Shown piece after piece: positions 51,727 to 52,374 of a stretch of 52,374 bases of DNA. Made by a program: the position numbers and the translations under genes. Each line of letters begins with the position of its first letter. The first letter of the stretch is position 1. The notes below the pieces were generated by a model, which was given only the letters and a program-made list of their open reading frames with translations, was not told the DNA's origin and made no database searches. The stretch is from an uncultured Bdellovibrionales bacterium. Lineage in GTDB: Bacteria > Bdellovibrionota > FAC87 > UBA2466. Location of the stretch: NCBI GenBank assembly GCA_937903155.1, contig CALCZU010000135.1:1-52374 (forward strand), in the 5' to 3' direction.

Positions 51727-52374
51727 TATCTCGCTCCCGATTTAACGGTAATATTTCTCACGTAAAAGGTGCATTGAAGGGGGGATCCTTGTTTACAAAC
51801 CTGAATAGGACCGCCTTGATTGGGCGAAATGATCTGCCCTTCCCAGCTGAATCTAACTTCCAGATCGTCGATTTGAGTTGGGAGAACGACTTTTTCCGAG
51901 AGGTACGTTTCAAGTTCAATGGACGAGGGTTTTTCAATGCCGCATTTTGCAAGAATTGCTTTCAGGTCTAATACTCCGACTGAAATCGCTCCTTTGGGAG
52001 GGGGAACGAGTCTTTGACCGGGCGGATAAGAGGGATAAATATTTTTCTGAGTGACATTAGGCAGCTTCGATAAATTGAGCGCGTGTGCTTTGTGGTCGCA
52101 CTGTAAATTGAGAAGAGGAGGAAAATCACCCACAAAAACCGCCGTGATATACCATGCCCACCAGGAATCGCTGCGAAGTTCGGAACTGAGCTTAGGATTA
52201 TTTAAAGGATAAACCAACTGAGGACCGCCGTCTCTCCACTCTAGGCGCTTGCCATCGCGTTCAGTAGCGATGATCGGAGAAGCATTTGTCAGACGTTGAC
52301 CATCAAGCTTGACCGAATATTTATCGGTGGCCGCAAAAACAACGGGGGTGGTGTTTTTGATGGGAAAATGATTT
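51726..52374 (-). CDS. hypothetical protein upstream of the kinase, 5' end outside window
   Basis: The frame is open from the stop at 51726 to the right window edge, at least 215 residues, so the gene is cut. A nominal start inside at 52217 is only a TTG in the middle of continuous coding-like sequence (RDGKRLEWRDGGPQLVYP). The visible part has short strands and repeated polar/aromatic patterns, and ends in CTFYVRNITVKSGAR with several cysteines. I recognise no family. Its stop overlaps the kinase ATG by one base, so the two are translationally coupled. It may supply or sense the kinase signal; this is inference from position. Confidence 0.75.
   Translation of the reverse strand, partial: NHFPIKNTTPVVFAATDKYSVKLDGQRLTNASPIIATERDGKRLEWRDGGPQLVYPLNNPKLSSELRSDSWWAWYITAVFVGDFPPLLNLQCDHKAHALNLSKLPNVTQKNIYPSYPPGQRLVPPPKGAISVGVLDLKAILAKCGIEKPSSIELETYLSEKVVLPTQIDDLEVRFSWEGQIISPNQGGPIQVCKQGSPLQCTFYVRNITVKSGAR

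Noticed and set aside
51726..52217. Complete 163-residue gene starting at 52217
   Set aside because: The supposed start is a TTG inside an uninterrupted frame that continues to the window edge, so the gene is longer and truncated here.
1..52374. CRISPR array, prophage, rRNA operon or complete insertion sequence with transposase
   Set aside because: I found no regularly spaced repeats, no phage structural or integrase genes, no rRNA-like sequence and no transposase in any frame.

Overview
The window looks like a chromosomal segment of a Gram-negative bacterium of the Bdellovibrionota (Bdellovibrio-like) or a related deltaproteobacterial lineage. This is inferred from several outer-membrane barrels and Sec signal peptides, a DUF507 gene pair, paired DUF4360 secreted proteins, a Tad-type ATPase/secretin pair, and the gene orders thrS-infC-rpmI-rplT-pheS-pheT...MerR and rpmE-prfA-prmC-murA. 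Base composition is moderate (mid-40s % GC by eye). Coding density is high, with many overlapping start/stop junctions.

Layout. 1-205: 3' end of a four-helix-bundle gene with its GC-rich tail. 277-3570: a small acidic protein, a TPR protein plus outer-membrane barrel pair, and two DUF507 genes. 3607-8230: a class A penicillin-binding protein and a double glycosyltransferase, closed by a 40-bp perfect inverted repeat (8243-8339). 8371-15377 (minus): from upstream to downstream, a trypsin-like lipoprotein, Tad secretin and ATPase, rpmE-prfA-prmC-murA, and a small barrel. 15826-16994 (plus): tRNA-Arg(CCU) with its own promoter and terminator, a 51-residue membrane peptide and a secreted protein. 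17000-26052: a polysaccharide region with a NodU-like carbamoyltransferase and SxtJ protein, an NfrB-like glycosyltransferase, a DUF2334 deacetylase-like protein, an outer-membrane barrel, a GH5 lipoprotein and wecB. 26312-27548: a rhodanese and two head-to-head four-helix-bundle genes in an 822-bp inverted repeat. 27588-31770: tolC-macA-macB. 31938-36356: two DUF4360 proteins, Sua5, a small secreted protein and Dus. 36443-49298 (minus): thrS, infC, rpmI, rplT, pheS, pheT, then a four-gene cluster, then a MerR regulator. 49441-52374: a hybrid histidine kinase and an upstream partner cut by the window edge.

The most unusual locus is 37133-42549, directly downstream of pheT. It contains two alternating gene pairs. 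In each pair, one gene encodes a sigma-70-like protein (regions 2 and 4 readable) that begins with a Sec-type signal sequence. The other encodes a roughly 500-residue exported or membrane protein of an unrecognised family with conserved cysteines. The arrangement reads as a tandem duplication of a two-gene module. Sigma factors normally act in the cytoplasm, so an N-terminal signal on both paralogues points to a membrane-tethered pro-sigma system released by proteolysis, a repurposed fold, or export. Other points of interest are a minimal NfrAB-like glycan module, the four-helix-bundle repeat family, an ATT start for infC inside the thrS stop, and a wecB reading frame that runs on into the convergent GH5 gene.
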